Shown here: positions 16,121 to 25,898 of the stretch, one piece after another
How the letters are laid out: every line of letters begins with the position of its first letter
How positions within the stretch are numbered: position 1 is the stretch's first letter
Assembly: GCA_013997645.1 (NCBI GenBank)
Contig: PNKB01000019.1
Span: 1-45,197 of the forward strand
Direction of reading: 5' to 3'
Source of the DNA: Cyanobacteria bacterium PR.3.49
Lineage (GTDB): Bacteria; Cyanobacteriota; Vampirovibrionia; Obscuribacterales; Obscuribacteraceae
Length of the DNA: 45,197 nt
Notes under the pieces: model-generated
Seen by the model: only the letters and a program-made list of their open reading frames with translations
The model's database searches: none
Told to the model about the DNA's origin: nothing
Translations under genes and position numbers: made by a program

Positions 16121-17872
16121 TCACTGAGAAAGCTCTGACAGGCGACGTTTTGCGTCAGGCAGTCGGGCATCGCTCTGAGAAGTGGATTCGATAAATTTCG
16201 AAAGTTCTGTTTTTGCCCCCGGCTTGTCTCCCAATTTCTCAAGAGCTCGGCTCAGTCCGAAATGTGCCTCAGGATCGCTGGGAGAGATATTCGCAGCCTC
16301 GCGATATGCATCTGCGGCGCCCTTTAAATCGCCATCTTTTAACAAGGTGGATCCGAGATTTATGCGTGCGGACGTCAGTTTGGGATTGAGAGAAACAGCT
16401 TGACGCGCGTGGTCGATTGCCTGGGGTAAAGCTCCTGCCCTGAAAAGAGCGACGCTCATCGAATTGTGCAAATCAGCGTTTTCCGGGTAGAGCTTAAGTG
16501 CCTCCTGCAGGTAACGGATGGAGCCGGATGTATCACCCATTTTCGAGGATGCGTCCGAGAGAGCAATTAGAACCCCTCTGTCTTTTGGATTGAGGCGATA
16601 AGCGAGGTTCATCTGCTTCAAATATTCTTCCGGCTGATTGAGTTTTCTCAATGAGAGCGCGTAATTGTATGCGAACAGCGCATCATTAGGCTTAGCTTCG
16701 CATGCGCGTTTAAACATCTCTGCTGCTTCCTGCCAATTTCCCTTGTAGCCCAAGACGGTTCCATAGTCACTGAGTACGTCGGCATATGTCGGATCGATCT
16801 TGAGAGCTTCTTTGTACTCTGCGATCGCATCGTCCATTTTATTATTCACAACTGCGGTATTAGCTTTTATGTAGTGAGATTCAGCTGAGAGAAACGCGTT
16901 TACGCCGGATGGTATGCCCGAAACCTGCTCTGCGGGCGGAACTCCAATCACTAGATCGTTTCCGGTCCAATTCGATTTGAGAACAGGTGATTGTTTTTTG
17001 CCGCCCTTGCTGAAGTGGCTCGTTTTGTATTCAGTCATTTCTTTTGCTTTTGCAAACGCGACGCTGAGTGGCACAAGACCGTCATTGGCGCGCAAACATT
17101 CAATCAAACTGGATGAAAAATCATCTCCATAAGTTTCTTCATTGGGGCGGCTGGAGGACAAAATGATGTTTCCTTTACCCATGATCACTTTTTCAAGATC
17201 GATATTGAAGCCATGGAAAATCGCTTTGGCACCTGATTCAAGGCTGGCGGCACCGGAATACTTCGATTCCAGGACCAATACAATGCGGTCTGTTTTCACA
17301 TTCTTTTTGAGGGTGCTCATCAAATCCTGCATTGAAAAACAGGTGCCATAAACATTGGTCAGCGTCGCATCGTAAGCGGCGAGATATGTTCCACCTTCAA
17401 TCATGGGAAAGGCTTCTGTGGCAAGGAAAACGACGACAAGATCATCTGGTCCGGCGAGCGCACCCAACCATTTTTCTCCCAGTGTGTTCAGTACATTGGC
17501 TCGGGTTGCGCTCGTATTGACGAGCAGGCGCACATGCTCTTTATCGAAGCGACCGCCTTTGGGATCGACAAGGTAGTTGTAGAATTTGTGCGCAGCCTTA
17601 TCCATGACCAGGTCGTCGCCAATCAAACGCTTTTCGGCAAAGTTGGCGATGCCTATAACTACCGCCCATTTTTGCTTGACCGGTCGGTTGGTGGCGTTGA
17701 CATTGGGATTGATGTCTTGCATTTCGGTAAACTGGATGCCCTGCCCGGGGCCTTCCGGAACAGGCGTATTAGCCGTGTCGGCGGACAGAGCCGCGATCGG
17801 AAAAGAGAGGGAAAAGGAAGCAAGCGCCATCAAGGAAACTAGAGAAAACCTCGGACGACCTTTTTTAGACAT
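16121..17872 (-). CDS. Secreted caspase-fold (inactive) TPR protein
   Basis: 583 residues: a signal peptide of about 30, a peptidase C14/caspase-like domain at about 50-310 (opening WAVVIGIANF, as in metacaspases) and TPR repeats from about 330 to the end. The two catalytic sites of the family are replaced: the strand that should end in S-G-H-G reads FLATEAF (His replaced by T152), and the D-x-C-x-S-G site reads ESKYSG (Cys replaced by K204). Proteolysis is therefore not expected. AGGA precedes the ATG by 8 nt. It follows the DUF4384 hydrolase gene with a 32-nt gap and is probably co-transcribed. The likely role is a periplasmic binding or scaffold protein. Confidence 0.85.
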   Translation of the reverse strand: MSKKGRPRFSLVSLMALASFSLSFPIAALSADTANTPVPEGPGQGIQFTEMQDINPNVNATNRPVKQKWAVVIGIANFAEKRLIGDDLVMDKAAHKFYNYLVDPKGGRFDKEHVRLLVNTSATRANVLNTLGEKWLGALAGPDDLVVVFLATEAFPMIEGGTYLAAYDATLTNVYGTCFSMQDLMSTLKKNVKTDRIVLVLESKYSGAASLESGAKAIFHGFNIDLEKVIMGKGNIILSSSRPNEETYGDDFSSSLIECLRANDGLVPLSVAFAKAKEMTEYKTSHFSKGGKKQSPVLKSNWTGNDLVIGVPPAEQVSGIPSGVNAFLSAESHYIKANTAVVNNKMDDAIAEYKEALKIDPTYADVLSDYGTVLGYKGNWQEAAEMFKRACEAKPNDALFAYNYALSLRKLNQPEEYLKQMNLAYRLNPKDRGVLIALSDASSKMGDTSGSIRYLQEALKLYPENADLHNSMSVALFRAGALPQAIDHARQAVSLNPKLTSARINLGSTLLKDGDLKGAADAYREAANISPSDPEAHFGLSRALEKLGDKPGAKTELSKFIESTSQSDARLPDAKRRLSELSQ

Positions 17873-17904
17873 TTACATAATCCTTATAAGAAAAGCGCCT
17901 GAAA

Positions 17905-19551
17905 TTATTGATGGTGCAATGCGATATCTACCGCGAGAACGCCGGTATCAAGGCATACAAGCCTGGTCATATTGCTGCGCTTGTTGTTTTGAGCAATAGC
18001 AGTAGTTTCTGCAATGTCGGCTGAGATTATGTTGGGCGCTTCCGAATCGAAAGACAGTTTCATTCTGGTCGGCACGATGTCTTTCGAGCCCGTCTCGCCG
18101 ATATATGCAACTTCGATACGATCGCTCGTGAAGTGGTTGGTGTCCATTTTCTGGCGTGAGAAAACAAGACTCAATTTTTCAATGCCGGGTGTATTGTCAA
18201 ACGCCAACCAGCCTTCATAGGGAAGCGGATAGTCGGAATCGGCTCTCAGGATATTGTGCTCTTGATTCTCGGGTGGGTAGAGAACGGCTTTTCCGCCGCT
18301 CGTTCCCTGTTTGAGAACAACATATGCGTATCCATCCACTTCAGGAATAACGTGAAATCGAATTTCATCACCTGATTTAAAAGCAGTGCGGCTGTTGCAG
18401 CGGAATTTCTTGCCGCCCCGTTTGAGCTCGATCCAGTAAGAAATACCGGCATTGTTGGTGATCGTTTCGGCCGGCCCATCGGCAGGATTTGCCATGGCAA
18501 GAGTATCTTGCGGTTTTGTATCGACCGGTTTTTCTTTATCCTTGTTGGAAGCTATTTGAATGTCCGGTGCTTGGGGGTTGTCGTGCACTGAAGCAACAGT
18601 GTTGGGAGCGCTCATGGCTAGCCGGGAGTCAGGCAGAGGCGTGACATTTTTATCAACCCAGGCAAGAACATAGGCAATGATCTTGTCGTTAAATTGATCG
18701 CTCTCGAAAAGCAAGTGTTCGGAGCTTCCGCTTAGAACAAATTGGCTGTTTGCTGTTCCCAAAGCCTTCTTGAGGGCAAAAGTCCCCGCCGGCAAAACGA
18801 GATTATCTTTGCCGCCTTGAACGAAAAGCACGGGCGACTTTTGGATAAGGTGCGCCATCTCTTCGTTTTGTTTCATAAAAGACTGAAACTGCATGAGTTC
18901 GTTGGGCGAAAATTCCATCCGCGCCAGAGGATCATTTTTCCATTGTTGACGCAACTGCTCATTGGTAGTTGAGCGTTTGAGAACCATTTTGCCTACATTA
19001 ATATTGGCGTCAAAACCGCGAAAGATTGCATTCAAGGCAATGTGCAATTCATCGTCGCTGCCGCGATAACGATCGCCGGATGGAACAGAGCAAATCAGCC
19101 CTGCTACTTTGTCTTGATTCATAGCTGCCCCGTGAAGCGCAAAAGCGCCGCCCATGGATTCGCCGGTAAGAATAATTGGCAGGTCCGGATACTTCGTTTT
19201 GATAGCCGTAAGAATTGAATTAAGGTCGTTGAGCGCGCTCTTCAGATCAACCTTTTTGTATTGCTTATATTGCTGCCATTCACCAAACCCGCGCACATCC
19301 ATGGCGTAAGTGATGATGCCTTCCTGAGCCAGGCGCTTGCCGAAGCCCTCATAATTCCCTTTGTGCAGACCCAGTCCGTGAATGCAGAGCATGACCGCTC
19401 TCGGGGTCACGGTGGGATCGGACCAGCTGGCTACCGGAATGTTGACGGAAGGCTGGGCGACAGGAACTTTGGATGCGGCCAGGGCGATTGTGTTAGGCAG
19501 GCTGATGCCGCACAGAAGTGTAAACGCCAGGCAAGTTGCAATATGCTTCAT
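17905..19551 (-). CDS. Secreted alpha/beta hydrolase (lysophospholipase-like) with C-terminal DUF4384
   Basis: 548 residues with a signal peptide of about 25. The alpha/beta hydrolase domain (about 40-300) has the nucleophile motif GESMGG with S132, the acid at about D249 (GGKDN) and the histidine at about H279 (SEHLLF), so the triad looks complete. The overall pattern (CIHGLGLHKGNYEGF, MDVRGFGEW) is that of monoacylglycerol lipase/lysophospholipase. After a Pro/Asp-rich linker, about 370-500 resembles DUF4384 (WIELKRGG, KSGDEIRFHV, VLYPP), a domain often attached to bacterial caspases. GGAG lies 5 nt before the ATG. Its downstream neighbour is the dead caspase. The substrate is unknown; a lipid ester is likely. 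Confidence 0.88.
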   Translation of the reverse strand: MKHIATCLAFTLLCGISLPNTIALAASKVPVAQPSVNIPVASWSDPTVTPRAVMLCIHGLGLHKGNYEGFGKRLAQEGIITYAMDVRGFGEWQQYKQYKKVDLKSALNDLNSILTAIKTKYPDLPIILTGESMGGAFALHGAAMNQDKVAGLICSVPSGDRYRGSDDELHIALNAIFRGFDANINVGKMVLKRSTTNEQLRQQWKNDPLARMEFSPNELMQFQSFMKQNEEMAHLIQKSPVLFVQGGKDNLVLPAGTFALKKALGTANSQFVLSGSSEHLLFESDQFNDKIIAYVLAWVDKNVTPLPDSRLAMSAPNTVASVHDNPQAPDIQIASNKDKEKPVDTKPQDTLAMANPADGPAETITNNAGISYWIELKRGGKKFRCNSRTAFKSGDEIRFHVIPEVDGYAYVVLKQGTSGGKAVLYPPENQEHNILRADSDYPLPYEGWLAFDNTPGIEKLSLVFSRQKMDTNHFTSDRIEVAYIGETGSKDIVPTRMKLSFDSEAPNIISADIAETTAIAQNNKRSNMTRLVCLDTGVLAVDIALHHQ

Positions 19552-19634
19552 CGGTGCTCCGGAATGCTAGGTCGATTGTACGCCTGAGATCTTTTGTCAG
19601 CAGGTATGTAGTCTTTACTGGGACCCCGAAATAA

Positions 19635-20300
19635 TTAGGGGGAACGCTTGAAAGCCGGTATATCGTGCATTGTAGAGCGCATACGTCCAGAAACGCGACC
19701 CATTACGCAAGTTTTTAAATATTCTGCTTCCTCGAGGCGGCCCGAGGCCAGAAGCAGCGTCGCGTAGTTCTCAAGAACATTGATTACATCAGGATGATCG
19801 GCGCTCAGTTTCACTGTACGCACATCCAAAGCCCGCTTGTAGAGCGGTTCTGCTTCGTCATAAAGGTTTTGAGTGTGGTAGAGCATGGCTAGATTTACCG
19901 CAATTGTGGCGACATCCAGGTGATCTTTGCCGAGACTGCGCTCGTAAATCGTAAGAATCTTCGTGCAAATCGGTACTGCTTCTCTGTACCGGCTCTGTTC
20001 GTATAACAGCCCGGCCAGATCGTTGAGTGCTTGTGCAACTTCCAGGTTGCCCGGGCCGAATTGTTCGGATTTGAGAGTAATCACCTGTTCCATGACTTGC
20101 TGGGCTTCGACGAATTTTTGCTGATGAGAAAGCGATTCGCCCAATTTGGACAGCATCTGGCAACGTCGCTGATCCTTTGCAGGAAAAGCCGATTCGGCAA
20201 TTTGAGCTGCCCTGCGAAAGAGCGGTTCAGCTTCTGCAAACTGACCTTGCGAAAGAGCCTGTTCGGCTTGTTGTCTGGTTTTGTCGAATTCCTGGCTCAT
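19635..20300 (-). CDS. Kinesin-light-chain-like TPR protein
   Basis: A 221-residue cytosolic protein with about four TPR_12-type units of 42 residues, marked by 'EAEPLFRRA', 'LGKDHLDVATIAVNLA' and 'YDEAEPLYKRAL'. No signal, membrane segment or catalytic motif. It is homologous by eye to the N-terminal halves of the proteins at 28211 and 35219, making a set of three paralogues with different tails; this one has none. GGGAG lies 10 nt before the ATG. It lies 83 nt upstream of the DUF4384 hydrolase gene on the same strand and may share its transcript. Confidence 0.88.
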   Translation of the reverse strand: MSQEFDKTRQQAEQALSQGQFAEAEPLFRRAAQIAESAFPAKDQRRCQMLSKLGESLSHQQKFVEAQQVMEQVITLKSEQFGPGNLEVAQALNDLAGLLYEQSRYREAVPICTKILTIYERSLGKDHLDVATIAVNLAMLYHTQNLYDEAEPLYKRALDVRTVKLSADHPDVINVLENYATLLLASGRLEEAEYLKTCVMGRVSGRMRSTMHDIPAFKRSP

Positions 20301-20453
20301 TGGGTAAATGCTCCCACCTGCATACCCTCGCGCGAAGACGAGATGCTTTCAGCAATCATATTCCCGGCATATTCTATTTCCTTTTGCTGCCGGTGTCCCC
20401 CGAAAGCGGGATTTTGGCGAGAAAAAATGCATTGCAATTTTGGCAAAGTCTGG

Positions 20454-20473
20454 TACCGTATCTATGTACGGTA
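20454..20473. promoter_or_regulatory. Inverted repeat, candidate operator between TPR gene and lhr
   Basis: TACCGTA and TACGGTA are exact reverse complements with a 6-nt spacer. The site lies in the 291-bp divergent region, 119 bp before the Lhr start and 154 bp before the TPR start. Confidence 0.4.
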
Positions 20474-20506
20474 GGTGATTCAGTACATTCTGTTCTAGAG
20501 GGGTTG

Positions 20507-20530
20507 GGCTGCAGGCGCAGTCTTGCAGCC
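20507..20530 (+). promoter_or_regulatory. Stem-loop in the leader of lhr
   Basis: GGCTGCA (20507-20513) and TGCAGCC (20524-20530) form a GC-rich 7-bp stem with a 10-nt loop, about 60 nt before the Lhr ATG. It could be a leader or attenuator structure. Confidence 0.3.
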
Positions 20531-20591
20531 TCCCTTGGATTGAAACACGGATGTTTACTTGTTCTAGCAAGAAGGCTTTGCAGCTCATACA

Positions 20592-23500
20592 ATGGCCGCT
20601 ATGGATGTTACGACGGTGAACTCTCCAATGCCTTCAGAGGCGCTCGATTGGGCACACCCTTTGGTTGCTCAGTGGTTTCGCTCACGCTTCGGCACGCCGA
20701 CTGAGCCGCAAATTGCTGGATGGCCGCATATCCTTGCCGGCGAGACAACGCTGATTGCGGCACCCACAGGTTCGGGAAAAACTCTGGCTGCGTTTTTGGT
20801 TTGCATTGACAAATTAGTTCGCAAAGCACTGGACGGCAAACTTTCCAATCACACCGAAGTCATATACATATCGCCGTTGAAAGCCTTGAGCAACGACGTC
20901 GAGAAAAATTTGCAGGTGCCGCTCAAGGAAATTTTTGATCTGGCAATGGAAAACAACCTGCTGATGCCGGAAATTCGTACCATGGTGCGCACCGGTGATA
21001 CTTTGGCTATTGAGAGGCGCACCATGCTCAAGCGCCCTCCGCACATTCTTGTCACCACACCTGAATCGCTCTACATCATGGTCACGGCCGAAAAGACCAG
21101 GGCCATATTGCGCGAAGTGGAGACAGTTATCGTTGATGAAATACATGCTTTGGCCGACGACAAAAGAGGAGTGCACCTTTCACTGTCGCTTGAACGTCTT
21201 GAGTCGCTCACCTGCAAACCGCCCAATCGCGTCGGACTTTCAGCAACGCAGAAGCCGATTGAATTGACAGCCCAATTTCTCGCAGGCAACGGCAGAAATT
21301 TGCCTCAGGTTGTTGACGTTGGTCATAAGCGTCAGCTCGATCTTGCCGTGGAAATACCCGAATCACCTCTGGGAGCGGTTGCTAGCAACGAGCTCTGGGA
21401 TGAGATTTACGAAAAACTTTTGCAACTCGTCAAAGGTCATACGTCCACTTTGATCTTTGTTAACACCCGCAAACTGGCTGAGCGGTTGGCGCACAAATTA
21501 GGCCAAATGATCAGCGAGGAGAATGGCGACGATTCGGGTGAAAGTCTTGTCCTGGCTCACCACGGCAGCCTCTCACGAGAATTGCGACTGGAGGCTGAAA
21601 AACGTCTGAAAGCTGGTGAGTTGAAAGCACTTGTTGCCACTGCATCGCTCGAACTTGGTATCGATGTCGGTGCAATCGATCTTGTCTGCCAGATAAGCTC
21701 GCCGCGCAATATTGCTGTTGCACTTCAGCGTATCGGTCGGGCTGGGCACTGGCGCGGTGCCATTCCTAAAGGTCGACTGTTCGCGACTACTCGCGATGAT
21801 CTGCTCGAGTGTGCGGCGTTGATTAAGGCAATAAATGAAGGCGATCTCGATCGATTGCTTATTCCTAAAGCATCTCTTGATGTGCTTTGTCAGCAAATTA
21901 TCGCCGCTTGCGCTACACGTGACTGGCGCGAGGATGATCTTTTCGATCTGGTAAAGCGAGCATATCCGTACAGCGAATTGCCACGCACGGATTTTGAGAG
22001 TGTCCTGCAAATGTTGGCAAGTGGACTTTCAGATGTAAGAGCGCGCTATGGAGCGTTTTTGATTCGCGATCGAGTCAACGGTATAGTCAAGGCCAGGCGC
22101 GGAAGTCTTTTGGCGGCAGTCACCAATGCTGGTGCCATTCCAGAGACGGCAATGTTTACTGTCCTAACCGAGCCGGATGGTTTGATGGTTGGAACACTAG
22201 ACGAAGATTTCGCCGTAGAAAGCTCGGCAGGCGACGTTATGCTGCTTGGGACTACCTCCTGGATGATTACAAAGGTAGAGGGCAAAGCAGGACGAGTCTG
22301 GGTAGTCGATGCGAATGGTGCACCGCCCAGCGTGCCATTTTGGCGTGGTGAAGCGCCTGGCAGAACAAAAGAACTTTCCGATCAACTGTCCGGTTTGCGC
22401 GAGGAAATTTGCAGGCTTGCTTTATCTTCAGCAGAAGAAGATTTGGATGGAGAGGAAGCTGAATGTTCATTTTCAGCAGCCGCTAGTAAGACCGGAGTAC
22501 CTCGTTACGGCGCCGCCCGTGCTGAAAGTTGGTTGGTGGAGAATTGTGGTCTCAGTAAGTTTGCTGCTTTTCAAGCCGTATCGTATGTTCTTGAGGGACA
22601 AGCTGTTCTTGGTGGCATACCTTCTAAAAAACTGGTCATAGCCGAACGCTTTTTCGACGAGGCCGGCGGCATGCAGTTGATCATCCATGCTCCTTTCGGC
22701 AGCCGCATCAATAAAGCCTGGGGCATGGCACTGACTAAAAAGTTTTGTCGTAATTTCGATCTGGAATTGCAGGCTCAGGCAACTGAGAATGGTATCAATA
22801 TTGCCTTATCAGAAAGACATAGTTTTCCTCTTGCTGATGTCTTTCAATTCCTCAGCACCGAAACAGTGGTTAACGTGTTGGAGCAAGCCATTCTTCAATC
22901 GCCGCTGTTTACAACGCGCTTTCGTTGGTCGGCCAATCGCTCTCTTGCTCTTTTGCGTTATCAGGGCGGAAAGAAAGTTCCTCCACAGATTCAACGCATG
23001 CGGGCAGAAGATCTCCTTACTGCTGTATTTCCACAGGCAGCTTCATGTCAGGACAATATTGTCGGTGAAATAGAAATTCCCGATCATCCGCTCATCAAAG
23101 AGACCATGAAAGATGCACTCACAGAGGCCCTGGATATCGATGGCTTCTTAGAAATGCTGCGCGATCTGAAAGATGGTGTAATTGCGACTCACGCTATCGA
23201 CACGCCGGCGCCTTCGGTTTTCTCGCACGAAATATTGAATGCCAATCCTTATGCTTATCTTGATGACGCTCCTTTGGAAGAAAGAAGAGCCCGTGCTGTT
23301 GAACTGCGTCGTGTGCTGCCGGACTCTATTGCCTCAACAGCGGGAAGGCTCGATGAGTATGCGATTGGTCAAGTGCAGATGGAAGCCTGGCCGGACATTC
23401 GCAATGAAGACGATTTGCATGATTTCCTTTATACGGTAATTGCAGCGCCTCCGCATCTTTCTATGATTATTCGTGATGGCGGCATGATCAATTGGAGCAT

Positions 23501-25172
23501 TCATTTTCGCGAGCTGTTGAAGCAACGACGAGCCGGCGTGGCGACTGTAGACGGCAATGACTATTGGGTAGCGACGGAAAGAAAGAAAGCTTTTCTGGCT
23601 ATCTATCCCGATGCAAATTTTGAAGACCATCTGCCTGATATCGAAGAAAAGACACTTTCTCGTGAAGATGCCATCGATTTGATGATGCGTGGTTGGATGT
23701 GTTATCTCGGACCTGTCAAAGCCGGTGTTTTGGCCGAGCTTTTAGTCTTGTGTCAATTCGATGTCGACGTTTCGCTTTTAAGAGTAGAAGCACAAGGCTC
23801 GATCATGCGAGGAAAGTTTACCGGGCTCGAAGAAGAATGGTGTGACAGGCGACTGCTTGCACGCATTCACCGTCTGACAGTAGATGGATTGCGCCGCCAG
23901 ATAAGACCCGTCAATCGAGAAGAGTTCATGTTGTTTCTGGCTAGATGGCAGCATGTTGCACCCGGAACCCAACTGGTCGGTGTACGTGGACTGCAGCAGA
24001 TACTGAGCCAACTTCAGGGCTTTGAATTGCCGGCCAACGCCTGGGAAACCCAAATTCTTTCCAAACGCATTCGCAAATATAGCTCTGAAGACCTTGATCA
24101 ACTTTGTATGACGGGCATGATTGGCTGGGGAAGAATTTCACCGCATCCGGCGACTGTTTTGCCGGCAGATCCGGCACCCAAGAGATTTTCTTTCAAGCGT
24201 CCTCGCTACGGTATGCCGATCGTGCGAACACTTTCAGAAAAGGAGCCTGCTCAAGCAGCGCCACTGCTTGACACGCCGCCGCTCGCTGTGCACGTAATAA
24301 CTGCAAATGAAGAAAAGAGTCAGGCTCTGTCACTGGTTAGCGATACCAATCTATCAAAAGAAAGTGCCGGTCGCAGAGTAATCCCGAGCAGCGTTTCACC
24401 AATGACATTTTTCATACGTCAAGAATGCGACTGGATTTCCTACTGCCGTCGCTCTGCTGAGAATATCGATCAATATTGTCTGTCTACTAATGCTCGATTG
24501 GTGTTCAAACACCTGAGAGAAAGAGGAGCTTTGTTTTTTGCAGACCTGACTCGTTTTACGGGGCTGCTGAAAGCTGAAGTGGAAAATGCACTCTGGGAGT
24601 TAGTGGCTGCTGGGCTTGCCACCGCCGATGGTTTTGACAATTTGCGTGCGCTGATTGATCCCAAAAGACGCAGTGGTCAGGGTAGCGCTCGCGATTCTCG
24701 CCCCCGAAATGCGGCTGGACGCTGGTCGGTACTTGGTGAATTGACACTGGATGAGGAAGTCAGTGCAGTCGAGAGTGCATGCATGATGTTGCTCAATCGA
24801 TATGGAGTTCTTTTCAAGGATCTGCTGACGCGCGAAACCACTGTGCCGACCTGGCGTGAGATGTTGCCGATTTTGCGCCGAAAAGAGGCGCGCGGTGAAA
24901 TCCGTGGAGGGCGTTTCGTATCAGGTTTTTCAGGAGAGCAGTTTGCACTGCCGGAGGCTCTGGAGTCGCTGCGGGCCAATCGCGACCAGCCAACGGACGC
25001 ACTAAAGTCTATTGAAGTTTCATCGGTTGATCCGCTCAATTTGAGAGGAATTATTCTACCGGGTGAAAAGGTTTCTGCCAGCTCAGGTCGTTTCCTCAAT
25101 CTCGGCGATGATTCAACTCCTTCATTCGTGAGAGAAAGCTCCGAGGTAGACTATCAGGCTTCAGTCTCCTAG
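20592..25172 (+). CDS. lhr: Lhr-family large DEAD/DEAH helicase
   Basis: A 1526-residue superfamily 2 DNA/RNA helicase of the Lhr (long helicase-related) family, close to the 1538 residues of E. coli Lhr. Walker A APTGSGKT is at 57-64, the DEIH box at 182-185, SAT in GLSATQKP near 218, and motif VI QRIGRAG at 379-385. The Lhr core with its winged helix continues to about residue 860, and the long C-terminal extension is present. Lhr unwinds DNA or DNA:RNA hybrids 3'-5' and is linked to repair; the calcineurin-like partner gene often found beside it is absent here. ATG 20592 or 20601 may start translation; neither has a strong ribosome site. The gene is single. Confidence 0.92.
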   Translation: MAAMDVTTVNSPMPSEALDWAHPLVAQWFRSRFGTPTEPQIAGWPHILAGETTLIAAPTGSGKTLAAFLVCIDKLVRKALDGKLSNHTEVIYISPLKALSNDVEKNLQVPLKEIFDLAMENNLLMPEIRTMVRTGDTLAIERRTMLKRPPHILVTTPESLYIMVTAEKTRAILREVETVIVDEIHALADDKRGVHLSLSLERLESLTCKPPNRVGLSATQKPIELTAQFLAGNGRNLPQVVDVGHKRQLDLAVEIPESPLGAVASNELWDEIYEKLLQLVKGHTSTLIFVNTRKLAERLAHKLGQMISEENGDDSGESLVLAHHGSLSRELRLEAEKRLKAGELKALVATASLELGIDVGAIDLVCQISSPRNIAVALQRIGRAGHWRGAIPKGRLFATTRDDLLECAALIKAINEGDLDRLLIPKASLDVLCQQIIAACATRDWREDDLFDLVKRAYPYSELPRTDFESVLQMLASGLSDVRARYGAFLIRDRVNGIVKARRGSLLAAVTNAGAIPETAMFTVLTEPDGLMVGTLDEDFAVESSAGDVMLLGTTSWMITKVEGKAGRVWVVDANGAPPSVPFWRGEAPGRTKELSDQLSGLREEICRLALSSAEEDLDGEEAECSFSAAASKTGVPRYGAARAESWLVENCGLSKFAAFQAVSYVLEGQAVLGGIPSKKLVIAERFFDEAGGMQLIIHAPFGSRINKAWGMALTKKFCRNFDLELQAQATENGINIALSERHSFPLADVFQFLSTETVVNVLEQAILQSPLFTTRFRWSANRSLALLRYQGGKKVPPQIQRMRAEDLLTAVFPQAASCQDNIVGEIEIPDHPLIKETMKDALTEALDIDGFLEMLRDLKDGVIATHAIDTPAPSVFSHEILNANPYAYLDDAPLEERRARAVELRRVLPDSIASTAGRLDEYAIGQVQMEAWPDIRNEDDLHDFLYTVIAAPPHLSMIIRDGGMINWSIHFRELLKQRRAGVATVDGNDYWVATERKKAFLAIYPDANFEDHLPDIEEKTLSREDAIDLMMRGWMCYLGPVKAGVLAELLVLCQFDVDVSLLRVEAQGSIMRGKFTGLEEEWCDRRLLARIHRLTVDGLRRQIRPVNREEFMLFLARWQHVAPGTQLVGVRGLQQILSQLQGFELPANAWETQILSKRIRKYSSEDLDQLCMTGMIGWGRISPHPATVLPADPAPKRFSFKRPRYGMPIVRTLSEKEPAQAAPLLDTPPLAVHVITANEEKSQALSLVSDTNLSKESAGRRVIPSSVSPMTFFIRQECDWISYCRRSAENIDQYCLSTNARLVFKHLRERGALFFADLTRFTGLLKAEVENALWELVAAGLATADGFDNLRALIDPKRRSGQGSARDSRPRNAAGRWSVLGELTLDEEVSAVESACMMLLNRYGVLFKDLLTRETTVPTWREMLPILRRKEARGEIRGGRFVSGFSGEQFALPEALESLRANRDQPTDALKSIEVSSVDPLNLRGIILPGEKVSASSGRFLNLGDDSTPSFVRESSEVDYQASVS

Positions 25173-25236
25173 CTTTCTGTACGAATGTGCGTCGATAGTC
25201 TTACCGGTTCTTCTTTCGACCTCACGACAAAACTAT

Positions 25237-25259
25237 AAACCCTCTGCGCACCAGGGTTT
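25237..25259. terminator. Hairpin between convergent lhr and DUF695-like gene
   Basis: AAACCCT and AGGGTTT pair perfectly around a 9-nt loop, 65 nt after the Lhr stop and 11 nt after the stop of the minus gene. On the minus strand an AT-rich stretch with TTTT follows, so it would serve that gene better. Confidence 0.4.
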
Positions 25260-25269
25260 GAGGCACCCA

Positions 25270-25797
25270 TCATTTACCTTTTGCATGGACTCGCTCATGT
25301 TCGCCCCTGATCTTGCCGTAGACGATCCAGTTGGGATCACTCTCAACATTCAAATTGACTTTGTAATTGGCCGGCACTTTGAGAGCGGCTTCAGCATCTT
25401 GTGCGATTTTTTCGGAATTGACATAAAAGAGATATTTGCGAATTCCGTTATGGGTTTGCACTGCTACAAACCTTCCGTGGTCCGGCTTAGTGATGAATGA
25501 ATTCAATTGATCTTCAACTTCGTTCACCTTTGCAGTTTCGTCTTTTTCCGGTCTTCCATCGCGCGTCGGATGCAGAAAGCCGATGGCATAGACTGCACGA
25601 AACGGATACTTTGGATCGGCGGGTCTCACAACCATGTTGATACGAACGAAAATCGGCTTACCGTTTGCTTCGCCTCTGCCTACGGTCCAAGACTCATCTG
25701 AGGCACCCGCACTCAGGGCAGGGCAAAAGCATGAAAGTGAAGTGAAAAAGCCCAGTAATGATCCTGTAATGCAGATACGCGTGCGAGAGAATTGCAT
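25270..25797 (-). CDS. Secreted DUF695-like protein
   Basis: 175 residues with an N-terminal signal sequence (hydrophobic about 8-30, cysteines in the segment). The mature part has the rhythm of DUF695: an opening with 'W.....ANGKPIFVRIN', then 'YPFRAVYAIGF', a 'VEDQLNSFI' helix, 'GRFVAVQTHNGIRKYLFYV' and a closing 'DPNWIVYGK'. DUF695 proteins have no established activity. The protein would be periplasmic or lipid-anchored. It is the last gene of a minus-strand run of small secreted or membrane proteins. Family assignment is by eye and moderate. Confidence 0.7.
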   Translation of the reverse strand: MQFSRTRICITGSLLGFFTSLSCFCPALSAGASDESWTVGRGEANGKPIFVRINMVVRPADPKYPFRAVYAIGFLHPTRDGRPEKDETAKVNEVEDQLNSFITKPDHGRFVAVQTHNGIRKYLFYVNSEKIAQDAEAALKVPANYKVNLNVESDPNWIVYGKIRGEHERVHAKGK

Positions 25798-25898
25798 GTG
25801 TTGGCGTCCTTTTTATCGGTCAGCTCAATTATTGATCATTGAAGATAATTTGATCGCAAGTATTGGCGAAGTTAAAAGCTCTTTTCAACACATTTTTC

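Noticed and set aside
20480..20590. Possible tRNA or tRNA-like fragment upstream of lhr
   Set aside because: The GC-rich stem-loop there has no T-loop consensus and no cloverleaf can be built.
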